A DNA stretch of 64,000 nt. Source: Candidatus Campylobacter infans. Lineage in GTDB: Bacteria; Campylobacterota; Campylobacteria; Campylobacterales; Campylobacteraceae. The translations under genes and the position numbers were made by a program. Location: positions 1 to 64,000 of the forward strand of contig SPMW01000001.1 of assembly GCA_009827235.1 (NCBI GenBank). The letters are read 5' to 3'. Positions 16,588 to 25,442 of this stretch are shown here, piece after piece; positions within the stretch are counted from its first letter, which is position 1; each line of letters starts with the position of its first letter. The notes beneath the pieces are model-generated. The model was not told the origin of the DNA. It made no database searches and saw nothing but the letters and a program-made list of their open reading frames with translations.

Positions 16588-18222
16588 TTACTTAACTTCA
16601 TTTTCATAAACCCAAAAGCGTTCGGTAAGTTTTGAGAGCATGATTATCCCGCCAAACATCAAAGCCAGCGTAGCAACCCAAGCAACTGCTAAGCTTTGAG
16701 CCATCGCACCAGCCAAAAATCCAGCCGCACACGCAATAGCCACAAAAAGCGCATAAGGCATTTGCGTGCTTACATGCTCTAAATGCGGACATCCTGCGCC
16801 AGTAGATGATAGTATTGTGGTATCTGAGATTATAGAAATATGATCTCCCAAAACAGCACCGCTTAGCACAGCTGCTATGCTCATTAGGGTCATTGTAAGG
16901 GTTTGATCATAATCTGCGCCGTCCATCAAGGCTAAAATTATTGGCATAGCAAGGGGGATCATAATAGCAAAGGTTCCCCAGCTAGTGCCAGTAGCAAATG
17001 CCATAATGGCTGAAATAATAAACATAGCAAGCGGTAAAAACGCCACTAAATAGCTAGCATCTTTAAAAATTTCGCTTAAAAAAAAGCCAAGCCCAAGCCC
17101 GCCATCACTTGGCGCTGCTTTAATAATAGTTCCAAGACACCACGCAAGCGCTAAAATAATTAAAGCTGGCACCATGGATTTAATGCCAAGCTCCAAGCTA
17201 GCACTAGCCTTGCTCAAACTCAAAAGCCCGCGCGCTATAAAATAAATATAGCTTAGCAAAATCGTCCAAGTAATAGCATAAAATAACGCCACGCTCGCGT
17301 CCGTATTTTTAAAAGCATCGCTTAAACTCATACTAGCATAAGCTTGTGCTAAGCTAGTGATTTTTTCTCCATCAATGCTAGCTAAATAAGTGCTAAGCGG
17401 AAAAAATATCACCGCACTAAGCACTAGCAAAATAAGCGGCAAAAGCATATCAATAGGTTTTGCGCGCTCGTTTTTTTCTTCGCTTAAATGCGCAGCGCAT
17501 GCGCCATATTTATGCTCGTTGAATAATTTACCGCTATTAGTTGCAAGAGCTTGTGCTTTTGCCATAGGGCCAAAATCTCGCCCGCTAATTATTATATAAA
17601 GCACAAAAATTAGCGTAGAAAGGGCATAAAGATTATAAATAATTGAATGTATAAAAAACTCAAATGGTGTCATATTCAGCTTTTCAAAGCCATAGGTTTT
17701 ATCAAGCGCGCTCATTACCGTTACAACCCAGCTAGAAATAGGCGCGATAATACAAACAGGTGCAGCAGTAGAATCTAAAATATAAGCTAATTTTGCGCGA
17801 CAAACCCGCATTTTATCGCTAATAGGGCGCATTATCGTTCCCACAGCTAGCGAATTAAAATAATCATCAATAAAAATAAAAATTCCAAAAACAAAGCTCA
17901 TAAGCCCAGCCCCGCGCCTGCTTCGCACTTTCGTGCTTGCCCATTGCCCAAAAGCACTGGCCGCACCAGTAGCACTTAGCATAGCCACAAGCGCGCCAAG
18001 CATAGCACAAAACATCAAAATACGCACATTCCAGCTATCGCCTACTAATTTTGCCAATAAATCCGCAAAAGCTAGCACGGCACTAAAAATATCGTAATTA
18101 TTAATAATCAACAACCCACTAAGCACGCCAAGGCACAATGATACAATCACATCTTTACTAATAAAAGCGCATATTATGGCAATTAGCGGTGGCAGCAAGC
18201 TTAAATATCCGTAGCTAGTCAT
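16588..18222 (-). CDS. NhaC-family Na+/H+ antiporter-like transporter
   Basis: A 544-residue inner-membrane protein with about twelve or more hydrophobic segments. It has NhaC/ArsB-NhaD-type motifs: VFGIFIFIDDYFNSLAVGT, with two Asp in the membrane, and the late ATGTSWGTFAIMIPLA and GDHISIISDTTILSS stretches. Family members exchange Na+ for H+, and some carry organic anions or amino acids, so the substrate is open. Stands alone: 53 bases upstream of the M16 gene and 180 bases from pglF. Confidence 0.88.
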   Translation of the reverse strand: MTSYGYLSLLPPLIAIICAFISKDVIVSLCLGVLSGLLIINNYDIFSAVLAFADLLAKLVGDSWNVRILMFCAMLGALVAMLSATGAASAFGQWASTKVRSRRGAGLMSFVFGIFIFIDDYFNSLAVGTIMRPISDKMRVCRAKLAYILDSTAAPVCIIAPISSWVVTVMSALDKTYGFEKLNMTPFEFFIHSIIYNLYALSTLIFVLYIIISGRDFGPMAKAQALATNSGKLFNEHKYGACAAHLSEEKNERAKPIDMLLPLILLVLSAVIFFPLSTYLASIDGEKITSLAQAYASMSLSDAFKNTDASVALFYAITWTILLSYIYFIARGLLSLSKASASLELGIKSMVPALIILALAWCLGTIIKAAPSDGGLGLGFFLSEIFKDASYLVAFLPLAMFIISAIMAFATGTSWGTFAIMIPLAMPIILALMDGADYDQTLTMTLMSIAAVLSGAVLGDHISIISDTTILSSTGAGCPHLEHVSTQMPYALFVAIACAAGFLAGAMAQSLAVAWVATLALMFGGIIMLSKLTERFWVYENEVK

Positions 18223-18403
18223 TTACAACACCTTTTTTTAATTTAAAAGGCGCAATTATAACAAATAAAGCTTTTTTAATAATGAAAAATTTGTTAATTT
18301 TGAAGTTTTATTAAAATTTATAAAAAATATATTTTAAATTTTAATTTTACGCGCATTTAAAATTTAAAAGGCTCATTTTAAAATTTAAAAAGATAAATAA
18401 ATT

Positions 18404-20179
18404 TTATTTAGCGTGATTAAACTCCGGCACTATATCTTTAAGTGTTTTAAAAAAACTCTCATTTGCTTCATCAAAGCTTAAAAGTAAGCTTATTTTTTCA
18501 TTCAAGCTTTTTAAATCGCAAGGCTTAGAATGCGTTACAAAAATGCTTTCAAAGCGTGTTTTGGCATCTTTTGGGTCTATTAAAAGCTCTTCGTAGAGCT
18601 TTTCGCCGGGGCGAAGCCCTATGTAGTTTATGCCTAGATTTTCTTTGCCACTTAGCTCTAAAATGCGTTTTGCAAGGTCAGCTATTTTTACAGGCTCGCC
18701 CATATCAAGCACAAAAAGTTCGCCGCCACGGGCTATTGAGCCAGCTTGTAATACTAGCTCGCAAGCCTCGCTTTTTAGCATAAAATAGCGCGTGATTTGC
18801 GGGTGTGTTACGCTTAGGGCTTGGTTTTTTGCGATTTGTGCTTGAAATTTTGGGATAACTGAGCCACTTGATCCAAGCACATTGCCAAAACGCACGCCAG
18901 TAATTTGCGTGGTATGTGAGCTTGAATTAAGCGCGTAAAGCTCGCATATTCTTTTAGTTGCGCCCATTACATTAGTAGGGCGGACGGCTTTATCGGTTGA
19001 GATTAGCACCACGCGATTTATGGCATATTTAATTGCTAAATCTATAAGATTTTTTGTGCCTAAGACATTGTTTTTTACAGCACTTATGGCGTTATATTCG
19101 CACAAAGGCACATGCTTATAAGCAGCAGCGTGAAAAACAATATCAGGACGATGTGCGGATATTACGCGCTCAAGATCTTTTTGATTACATATATCAATTA
19201 AGGCTAAAACATTGCGTTCATCGGCGTTTGTTGCTTCATTTATGGCGTAGAGATTGTATTCGCTGTGATCTAGCATAATTAGCTTTTTAGCGCCAAATTC
19301 TAAACACAGCTTGCAAAGCTCGCTGCCTATTGTGCCACCAGCGCCAGTAATTAAAATAATTTTAGAATTTATATAATTTTTAATAATTTCTTTATCTAAA
19401 TCTTTTGGTTTGCGCGCTAGTAAATCTTCTATGCTTATATCTTTTATTTTGCTTTCGTTTTCGCTTAGAAGCGTGAAAATTTTAATATCATCATAACCAA
19501 AAGTTCTAAGATCATTATAAAGCGTGCTAAGCTCGTTTTGGCTTAGTTTTTTGGCGATTATTGCGCTTTTTGTGCCTTGGCTGGCATAAAATTTTAATTC
19601 TTTCATAGATTTTACGCGGTAACCGCCACAATCTGTGCCTATAACTTGCTCTCTTGGGTCGGTTATGCCAGCACAATAATAACTCGCATAACCGCTTTTA
19701 AAGCCATTTAGCACTTGTAAGGCTTTATTTGTTCCGCCAATTATCACGCAAGGTTTGCCGCGTTTAAAGCTTGTAAAATCCAAAAGCACGCGTTTTAAAA
19801 TGCGAAGCGTGCCAACCATCACACAAGATAGCAAAAAATCAATAATTATCGTAGAGCGCGCAAAGGGGTTAAAAAAATCACTCCAAAGGCTAAAAATTAA
19901 ATAAAATATTAAAGCTCCAAGCCCCATAACAAGGGCGATTTTCCTAGCTTCATTTAAGCCAAAAAATCTCCACGGCACGCGGTAAAGCCCAAAAATATAC
20001 ATCAAAGCTAACTTAATAGGCACTAAAATTAAGCTCATTTTTAGTATTGCTGGCTCAAAATCTTGCGGGATTTCTCCACTAAATCGTAATAAATTAGCAA
20101 AATACACGCTAAAAAGAAAAATAAAAAAATCACAAAATAAAAAAAATAAAAGGCGCCTAAATTTTGTAATCATAAACAT
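18404..20179 (-). CDS. pglF: UDP-N-acetylglucosamine 4,6-dehydratase (PglF/WbpM type)
   Basis: Membrane-bound enzyme that starts UDP-diNAc-bacillosamine synthesis for N-linked protein glycosylation. Four N-terminal membrane helices (to about residue 110), then a Rossmann-like part and the C-terminal SDR domain. That domain has GAGGTIGSELC near residue 290, the STDK pair, and the NVMGATK catalytic Met-x3-Lys that marks the WbpM/PglF class. 591 residues, the usual length. ATG after AAAGAG. It stands alone here, not next to other pgl genes, so assignment to pgl or to another surface sugar route rests on homology only. Confidence 0.9.
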   Translation of the reverse strand: MFMITKFRRLLFFLFCDFFIFLFSVYFANLLRFSGEIPQDFEPAILKMSLILVPIKLALMYIFGLYRVPWRFFGLNEARKIALVMGLGALIFYLIFSLWSDFFNPFARSTIIIDFLLSCVMVGTLRILKRVLLDFTSFKRGKPCVIIGGTNKALQVLNGFKSGYASYYCAGITDPREQVIGTDCGGYRVKSMKELKFYASQGTKSAIIAKKLSQNELSTLYNDLRTFGYDDIKIFTLLSENESKIKDISIEDLLARKPKDLDKEIIKNYINSKIILITGAGGTIGSELCKLCLEFGAKKLIMLDHSEYNLYAINEATNADERNVLALIDICNQKDLERVISAHRPDIVFHAAAYKHVPLCEYNAISAVKNNVLGTKNLIDLAIKYAINRVVLISTDKAVRPTNVMGATKRICELYALNSSSHTTQITGVRFGNVLGSSGSVIPKFQAQIAKNQALSVTHPQITRYFMLKSEACELVLQAGSIARGGELFVLDMGEPVKIADLAKRILELSGKENLGINYIGLRPGEKLYEELLIDPKDAKTRFESIFVTHSKPCDLKSLNEKISLLLSFDEANESFFKTLKDIVPEFNHAK

Positions 20180-20254
20180 TTTGGCTCTTTAATGAAAAGG
20201 TGCGAGAGTTTAAAATAAAGAAAAATTGCATAAATTTTAAAAATAAGCCAAAAG

Positions 20255-20280
20255 GCTGTAAGCTAAGATTAACTTACAGC
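20255..20280 (-). terminator. Likely terminator after rpsO
   Basis: GCTGTAAG and CTTACAGC form an 8-bp stem seven bases past the rpsO stop. On the coding strand this is followed by CTTTTGGCTTATTTTT, which is T-rich and includes a second small AGCC-TTTT-GGCT stem. Fits a rho-independent terminator, with some doubt because the T run is interrupted. Confidence 0.5.
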
Positions 20281-20286
20281 AAAAAA

Positions 20287-20559
20287 TTATTTATCTCTTA
20301 GACCTAATTGGCTTACTAAATTAACATAAATGTCGTATTTATTGGCTTTTAGGTATTTTAATAAGCGTTTGCGTTTGCCTACTAATTTAAGCAGACCAAG
20401 ACGAGAACTAAAATCTTTTTTATTGATTTTAAGATGCTCTGTTAATTGAGCGATGCGTTTGCTTAAAAGCGCGATTTGAACCTCGGCAGAGCCGGTGTCA
20501 CCTGATTTTCTAGCGAATTTCGCAATAATTTGCGATTTTTGCGCCGAATCCAAAGCCAT
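20287..20559 (-). CDS. rpsO: 30S ribosomal protein S15
   Basis: 90 residues, full length, with the conserved GDTGSAEVQIALLSKRI and HLKINKKDFSSRLGLLKLVG stretches that bind 16S rRNA helices and primary assembly sites. Start ATG preceded by GGAGGCTATC. Monocistronic, between pglF and the divergent rrf2-flhA pair, the same neighbours known beside flhA in C. jejuni. Confidence 0.98.
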   Translation of the reverse strand: MALDSAQKSQIIAKFARKSGDTGSAEVQIALLSKRIAQLTEHLKINKKDFSSRLGLLKLVGKRKRLLKYLKANKYDIYVNLVSQLGLRDK

Positions 20560-20592
20560 GATAGCCTCCTGATTGGTAAAATAAAAACGGCA

Positions 20593-20598
20593 ATTGTA
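20593..20598 (-). promoter_or_regulatory. Probable -10 box of rpsO
   Basis: On the minus strand the sequence reads GCTACAAT, a -10 hexamer TACAAT that puts the start of transcription about 27 bases before the rpsO ATG. No clear -35 box, as is usual in Campylobacter. Confidence 0.4.
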
Positions 20599-20661
20599 GC
20601 GCGCAAAACAAAAATTAAGCTTAAAATAAGCAAATTTTACACTTCTTTAATCTTTATTTGC

Positions 20662-20667
20662 TACAAT
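20662..20667 (+). promoter_or_regulatory. Probable -10 box of rrf2-flhA
   Basis: TGCTACAAT at 20659-20667 gives a TG-extended -10 hexamer TACAAT about 33 bases upstream of the Rrf2 ATG. Upstream DNA is T-rich (TTTAATCTTTATT), in keeping with Campylobacter sigma-70 promoters. It could serve both genes, as they overlap. Confidence 0.4.
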
Positions 20668-20699
20668 TACGCCTTTTTATATTGATTTTAGGGATTTAA

Positions 20700-21101
20700 A
20701 TGCTATTTACAAAAGCCAGTGAATATGCGCTTTTTGCGATGATTTATCTAGCTAAAAGCGAAGGTGCAAAAGATGTGGATTTAATTGCAAATGATTTGGG
20801 TATCGCAAAGCCATTCTTAGCCAAAATTTTACAAAATTTAGCCAAAAACGGCATATTAAAATCTTTTAAAGGCGCAAATGGTGGCTTTATGCTAGCAAAT
20901 AAGCCTGAAAATATTTCTGTTTCAAGCATTATCGAATCAGCACAAAGGCATAAATTAAGCGTGTTTAAGTGCAGTGGGGACGAGGCTTATTGCCCTGATG
21001 ATAAAAAGGCACTTTGTGCTATTTGGCCTATATTTAATTGCTTACAAAAAAAAGTAGATAATTTTTTAGATTCTATTAGCCTAGCGGATATAGCTAAATG
21101 A
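20700..21101 (+). CDS. Rrf2 family transcriptional regulator
   Basis: 133 residues with the Rrf2 winged-helix N-terminus (LFTKASEYALFAMIYLA, then IAKPFLAKILQNLAKNGILKS and a GANGGFMLA wing). Three cysteines in the C-terminal half (FKCSGDEAYC and ALCAIW) are spaced like the Fe-S ligands of IscR/NsrR relatives, so redox or iron sensing is possible. It overlaps the flhA start by four bases (ATGA), which couples it to flagellar export. The same pair is found in C. jejuni. Target genes are unknown. Confidence 0.9.
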   Translation: MLFTKASEYALFAMIYLAKSEGAKDVDLIANDLGIAKPFLAKILQNLAKNGILKSFKGANGGFMLANKPENISVSSIIESAQRHKLSVFKCSGDEAYCPDDKKALCAIWPIFNCLQKKVDNFLDSISLADIAK

Positions 21102-23293
21102 CGCCTAAAAAACGCGGTTTTTTACAATTAGTCGCTCCATATTTTGAGCCAATTTTAACGCCACTTATGAAAGGGCGCTCGCTTAGCATTGTAGCTGTGG
21201 TGATGACTATATTAGCTATTATTATAGTGCCATTGCCTAGCGGGATCTTGGATTTTTTTTTAGCACTTTCTATTTCTATTTCTGTGCTTATTATTTTAAT
21301 AGCTATTTATGTGCCAAAACCAACGGATTTAAGCACTTTTCCAACTCTTATTTTAATTGTTACGCTTTTTAGGCTTTCATTAAATATCGCAACCACCAGA
21401 ATGATTTTAAGCAAAGGCCACGAAGGCCCAAGTGCTGTTAGTGATATTATTGCTAGCTTTGGTGAGTTTGTTGTAGGCGGTAATTTTGTAATAGGCATAA
21501 TTGTATTTTGTATTTTGGTTTTAATAAATTTTATGGTTATTACAAAAGGTAGCACACGCGTAAGCGAGGTGCAAGCACGCTTTACACTAGATGCGATGCC
21601 AGGCAAGCAAATGGCAATAGATGCGGATTTGAATGCAGGTTTGATAGATGAAGCAACCGCTAGAAAAAGGCGCGAAGATATGCAAAGTGAGGCAAATTTT
21701 TATGGCGCGATGGACGGTAGTTCAAAATTTATCAAAGGCGATGCGGTAGCTGGTATTATCATCACCATTATAAATATAATTGGCGGTTTTGCCATAGGTG
21801 TTTTTCAGCACGATTTAGCAGCTAGTGATGCAGCTAGCACATATACTATCTTAACCATAGGCGATGGCTTAGTTAGCCAAATCCCAGGGCTTATAACCTC
21901 AACAGCCACAGCCATAATAATCACCCGTTCAAGCGGAGCAAAGCAGGGCGAGAAAAATTTTGCCGAAGGCGTAATAGATCAGCTTTTTGGCCAAACTCGC
22001 ACGCTTTTTATTGTTGGCGGGATATTATTTTTGTTTGCCTTAGTGCCTGGATTACCGACTTTTTCATTAGGTTTTATGGGGCTTATTTTTACTGCGATAG
22101 GTTTTGTGATTTATAAAGTTCAAAAAGGCGATTTTAAAATCAATGAAAGCACACAAGACATAAGCCAATCATCAAGCACACAAAATGCCAGCACTCAAAG
22201 CCAAGCTAGCACCAAGCCACAAAAAACAGACGCACAAATAGCCCAAGAAGAACAAGCCAAAATCGATGATATATTAAAGGTTGAAATTTTAGAGCTTGAT
22301 TTGGGTTATGGTTTATTAAAGCTAGCTGAAACCGAAATAATTGAGCGAATTCGTGGTATGCGCCGAAGTATTGCTAGCACGCTAGGATTTAGAATGCCAA
22401 AAATCCGCATACGCGATGATTTAAGCCTTAGCCCAAATGATTATGTTTTTAAATTAAAAGGCGTTAGCATAGGCACCGGGCAGATTTATCCGGATAAATT
22501 TTTAGCTATGGATAGTGGCTATGTAAGCACGCCAATTGATGGCTTGCCTACAAAAGAGCCAGCTTTTGGGCTAGATGCGTTATGGATAGATGAGAGCTTA
22601 AAACAAGATGCTATTTTGTATGGCTACACCGTGGTTGATCCTGCAAGCGTGATTAGCACGCATATGAGCGAGCTAGTTAAGCAAAACTCAAGCGAATTAC
22701 TAACCAAGCAAGAAGTTCAAAATTTATTAGATAGATTAAAAACTGATTATCCTATCGTGGTTGAAGAAGCGCTTAAAAGTTGCGATATAGGCTTGATTTA
22801 TAATGTTTTAGGCTTGCTTTTAAAAGATAATATCCCAATCAAAGATATGCTAAGCATTTTAGATGCGATTGATTCTATAAGTAAGCGTGGCGTGCGAGAT
22901 GCTGAGATTATAACAGAACATGTGCGAAGTAGCCTAAATCGCGTGATTACAGGGCTTTATAAAGACAGCAACGGCAAATTAAACTTTTATATCCTAGAAG
23001 CAAGCGTTCAGCAAAAATTAGTTGAAGCAGTAACCTATAAAGATGGCAAATACCGCGTTAGCATAAACACAGCCCAAACCTCAGCCTTAATTTCTGCCTT
23101 GCGTAATGCTCGCGCTAATCAATCAGCAAATATCGATGGAGAGATGATTTTATGCGTTGATCCTAGCATTAGGCGCTTTATAAGTGATGCTTGTGCTAAT
23201 TTTTCTCTTAATATCGTTGTGCTTAGCTTTGCTGAAATTGCGCGCGGGACGGATTTTGAAACGCTTGGAGCAATAGAAGTGCCAGGGTTTTAG
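21098..23293 (+). CDS. flhA: Flagellar type III export protein FlhA
   Basis: A 731-residue core of the flagellar export gate. Seven to eight N-terminal membrane helices run to about residue 345. The conserved FHIPEP loop region reads GSTRVSEVQARFTLDAMPGKQMAIDAD around residues 150-175. A Ser/Gln-rich linker (IST-QSSSTQNASTQ type, about 350-375) follows, and then the cytoplasmic nonamer-ring domain to the end. Needed for export of rod, hook and flagellin. Coupled to the Rrf2 gene by a four-base overlap. A nine-T run in codons 52-54 is a candidate slippage site. Confidence 0.97.
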   Translation: MTPKKRGFLQLVAPYFEPILTPLMKGRSLSIVAVVMTILAIIIVPLPSGILDFFLALSISISVLIILIAIYVPKPTDLSTFPTLILIVTLFRLSLNIATTRMILSKGHEGPSAVSDIIASFGEFVVGGNFVIGIIVFCILVLINFMVITKGSTRVSEVQARFTLDAMPGKQMAIDADLNAGLIDEATARKRREDMQSEANFYGAMDGSSKFIKGDAVAGIIITIINIIGGFAIGVFQHDLAASDAASTYTILTIGDGLVSQIPGLITSTATAIIITRSSGAKQGEKNFAEGVIDQLFGQTRTLFIVGGILFLFALVPGLPTFSLGFMGLIFTAIGFVIYKVQKGDFKINESTQDISQSSSTQNASTQSQASTKPQKTDAQIAQEEQAKIDDILKVEILELDLGYGLLKLAETEIIERIRGMRRSIASTLGFRMPKIRIRDDLSLSPNDYVFKLKGVSIGTGQIYPDKFLAMDSGYVSTPIDGLPTKEPAFGLDALWIDESLKQDAILYGYTVVDPASVISTHMSELVKQNSSELLTKQEVQNLLDRLKTDYPIVVEEALKSCDIGLIYNVLGLLLKDNIPIKDMLSILDAIDSISKRGVRDAEIITEHVRSSLNRVITGLYKDSNGKLNFYILEASVQQKLVEAVTYKDGKYRVSINTAQTSALISALRNARANQSANIDGEMILCVDPSIRRFISDACANFSLNIVVLSFAEIARGTDFETLGAIEVPGF
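21253..21261 (+). repeat. T9 tract within flhA
   Basis: Nine T in a row within GAT-TTT-TTT-TTA, near codon 53 of flhA. Loss or gain of one T would stop FlhA early. Published work on Campylobacter coli describes reversible motility switching by frameshift in a short T tract of flhA, so this tract is notable, although the length here gives an intact frame. Confidence 0.7.
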
Positions 23294-23375
23294 GCTTTAA
23301 ATTTTTAAAATTTGTGCTCTAAATTTTAATTATTTTAAATTAAAATTTCTGCTTGAAATTTTGAAATTTGAAAAT

Positions 23376-24671
23376 TTAGCCTATTTTATCTAAGGCTTTT
23401 ATTCTTGATTCTAGGCTTGGGTGAGTGGCAAAAAGCTTGCTTAAAAAGCCCTTTGTGGAGGTTATAAAAAACATATGCGCAAGGGGTTTGGCTTGGATAT
23501 TTTGGATAAATCCTGCGCCGTTTTTGTGCGCGAATGCTTGGTTTGTTTGTAGGATTTTTATGCGTTTTAGTGCTGATTTTATGCCAGAGATATTGCGCGT
23601 GTATTGCACGCTAGAAGCATCGGCTAGGAATTCTTTTTGGCGCGAGATGGCAGATTGTAAGATTTTAGCAAAAATCTGCCCTAACAAACCTAGCCCATAA
23701 AATACAAGCGCAATTAGAGCAATTATTATAACCCCGCCTTTATTTTTGCTGCGCGAGTGCGAGGATTTTAAGCTAGCGCGAAAAAATGATTCCCCTAATA
23801 TCATCGCAAAAGTTAGCCCAAAAATTAGTGAAAATATTTTTAAATTTAATGCTACATCGCCATGAAATGCGTGCGAGAATTCATGCGCGATTACGCCTTG
23901 TAATTCATCGCGGCTAAAATGCTCTAATGCGCCTTGTGTGATAAAAATCGCCACACATTCATCATCATAGCCAAATCTCTCCCCGCTTGCCATAGCATTT
24001 ATGCTTGGCTCATAGCGCATTATAAAAACGCGTGGCATAGGCATATTTGAAGCAATGGCCATTTCTTCTACTATATTAAGCAGATTTTTTTCTTTTTCAT
24101 TTTTGGTGGATAAAATTTCATCTGCTTTTAGGGTTTTTGCTAGTTGATTTATGGCGCTATTTTTCATTGTGGTGTTTTTGAAAAAATACGAGCCAAAAAT
24201 GCTTAGAGCAAAAATTACGCTTAAAATCATTGAATACTTAAAGGCATCTTTGCGATTTGTGATTAAATCATCACCAAACCCAACGCCAAAACTTAAAAAA
24301 ATTATCTCAAACAAACTAAAAGCGCATAAAAAAATCAAGCCTAAGATAATAATAATCAAGGCATTTAGCCAATATATTTTGTTTTTGGCTAGTTTTTGAT
24401 GCTCCCAAAAATCGCCGCGGATTTCAACCTGTCGCCCTAAAATATAACGCGTAGCAAAAAATAAAAGCAAGCAAAGCAAGCAGATAATTTTTAAAATTTG
24501 TAAGTAAAATGAGATATCTTGCATGGCAAGAGCCAAAAATACGCCTTTAAATATTAAAATTTCTTTTTGTAGATGTAGGCCAAGATTGCTAAATAAAATA
24601 ATTAGCGCATAAATGCTAAGCGCGCTAACAATCCACAAAATTAAAATTTTAATAAATCTAAAAGCATTCAT
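23376..24671 (-). CDS. M48 family membrane metallopeptidase (HtpX-like)
   Basis: 431 residues. Three to four N-terminal hydrophobic helices, then the zinc motif HEFSH (HExxH) in ELQGVIAHEFSHAFHGD near residue 265, two further membrane helices and the third zinc ligand in EFLADASSVQYT. The C-terminal ATHPSLESRIKAL is typical of HtpX-like proteins. The N-terminal half is longer than in E. coli HtpX. Placed directly after lemA in the same direction; LemA/M48 pairs are common and probably act on membrane-protein quality control. Confidence 0.88.
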   Translation of the reverse strand: MNAFRFIKILILWIVSALSIYALIILFSNLGLHLQKEILIFKGVFLALAMQDISFYLQILKIICLLCLLLFFATRYILGRQVEIRGDFWEHQKLAKNKIYWLNALIIIILGLIFLCAFSLFEIIFLSFGVGFGDDLITNRKDAFKYSMILSVIFALSIFGSYFFKNTTMKNSAINQLAKTLKADEILSTKNEKEKNLLNIVEEMAIASNMPMPRVFIMRYEPSINAMASGERFGYDDECVAIFITQGALEHFSRDELQGVIAHEFSHAFHGDVALNLKIFSLIFGLTFAMILGESFFRASLKSSHSRSKNKGGVIIIALIALVFYGLGLLGQIFAKILQSAISRQKEFLADASSVQYTRNISGIKSALKRIKILQTNQAFAHKNGAGFIQNIQAKPLAHMFFITSTKGFLSKLFATHPSLESRIKALDKIG

Positions 24672-24682
24672 CTTAAAATTTT

Positions 24683-25279
24683 TTAAAACTCTACTTTTGG
24701 CGCGTTTTCAAGCGTTTTGCGGTCTTCGTTAAATTCTAGCATTCCCATATCATCGCGGTATTTTGTAAAAAACCAAGCCACGATATTACAAGGAAAACTT
24801 TGCTTAAATACATTGTAATTCATCACGCTATCATTGTAGCTTTGGCGCGCAAAGGCAATTTTATTTTCGGTGCTGCTTAATTCATCGTTTAGTTGCATCA
24901 TGGTTTCATTTGCTTTTAGCTCTGGGTAAGCCTCCATTTGGATATTTAGCCCTTTTAGCGAGCCTAATAGGCTAGATTCTGCGTTATTTAGCTTGGCTAT
25001 ATTTTTGGCATCTGCGTTTTGCGCGGCGGCTTCTAGCGCGCTTTTAGCGTAGTTTCTAGCATTTGTAACGCCTAAAAAAGTTTCTTTTTCGTGTTGCATA
25101 TATTTTTTGGCTACTTCAATTAAATTTGGGATTAAATCATAGCGTCTTTTTAATTGCACATCAATTTGTGCAAAAGCTCCTTTTGCGCGGTTTGATAGCT
25201 CAACTAGGCGGTTATAAATGCTGATTATATAAAAAATAATTGCTATTAGCACGGCTAGTATGCTTAGTGATATTATCAT
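24683..25279 (-). CDS. LemA family protein
   Basis: 198 residues with one N-terminal membrane helix and a helical domain with the family stretches NRAKGAFAQIDVQLKRRYDLIPNLIE and FNVFKQSFP-type end (MNYNVFKQSFPCNIVAWFF). LemA proteins are of unclear biochemical role but are often beside an M48 or TPM-domain gene, as here. ATG after AAAGGAAG. First gene of a two-gene operon with the peptidase. Confidence 0.92.
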   Translation of the reverse strand: MIISLSILAVLIAIIFYIISIYNRLVELSNRAKGAFAQIDVQLKRRYDLIPNLIEVAKKYMQHEKETFLGVTNARNYAKSALEAAAQNADAKNIAKLNNAESSLLGSLKGLNIQMEAYPELKANETMMQLNDELSSTENKIAFARQSYNDSVMNYNVFKQSFPCNIVAWFFTKYRDDMGMLEFNEDRKTLENAPKVEF

Positions 25280-25408
25280 TTTACTTCCTTTGATTTTAAA
25301 ATGCTAAGCGCAAATTTTAACTAAAATATTGCCGTTTTTGCTAAATTTTTTTGAGTTAAATTAAAATTTGTATTTTGAATAAAATTTATGAAATTAAACT
25401 TTAAAAAA

Positions 25409-25425
25409 GCGCGCATAAAGCGCGC
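25409..25425 (-). terminator. Rho-independent terminator of aspA
   Basis: GCGCGC-N5-GCGCGC forms a six-bp GC stem. On the coding strand it is followed by TTTTTT and lies 17 bases after the aspA stop. A clear intrinsic terminator; its flanking A run would also allow a longer stem. Confidence 0.8.
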
Positions 25426-25442
25426 AAAATAATTAAAATTAA

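Noticed and set aside
18223-18403. Possible gene between the antiporter and pglF
   Set aside because: 181 bases of AT-rich spacer, no frame with a ribosome site and no clear terminator.
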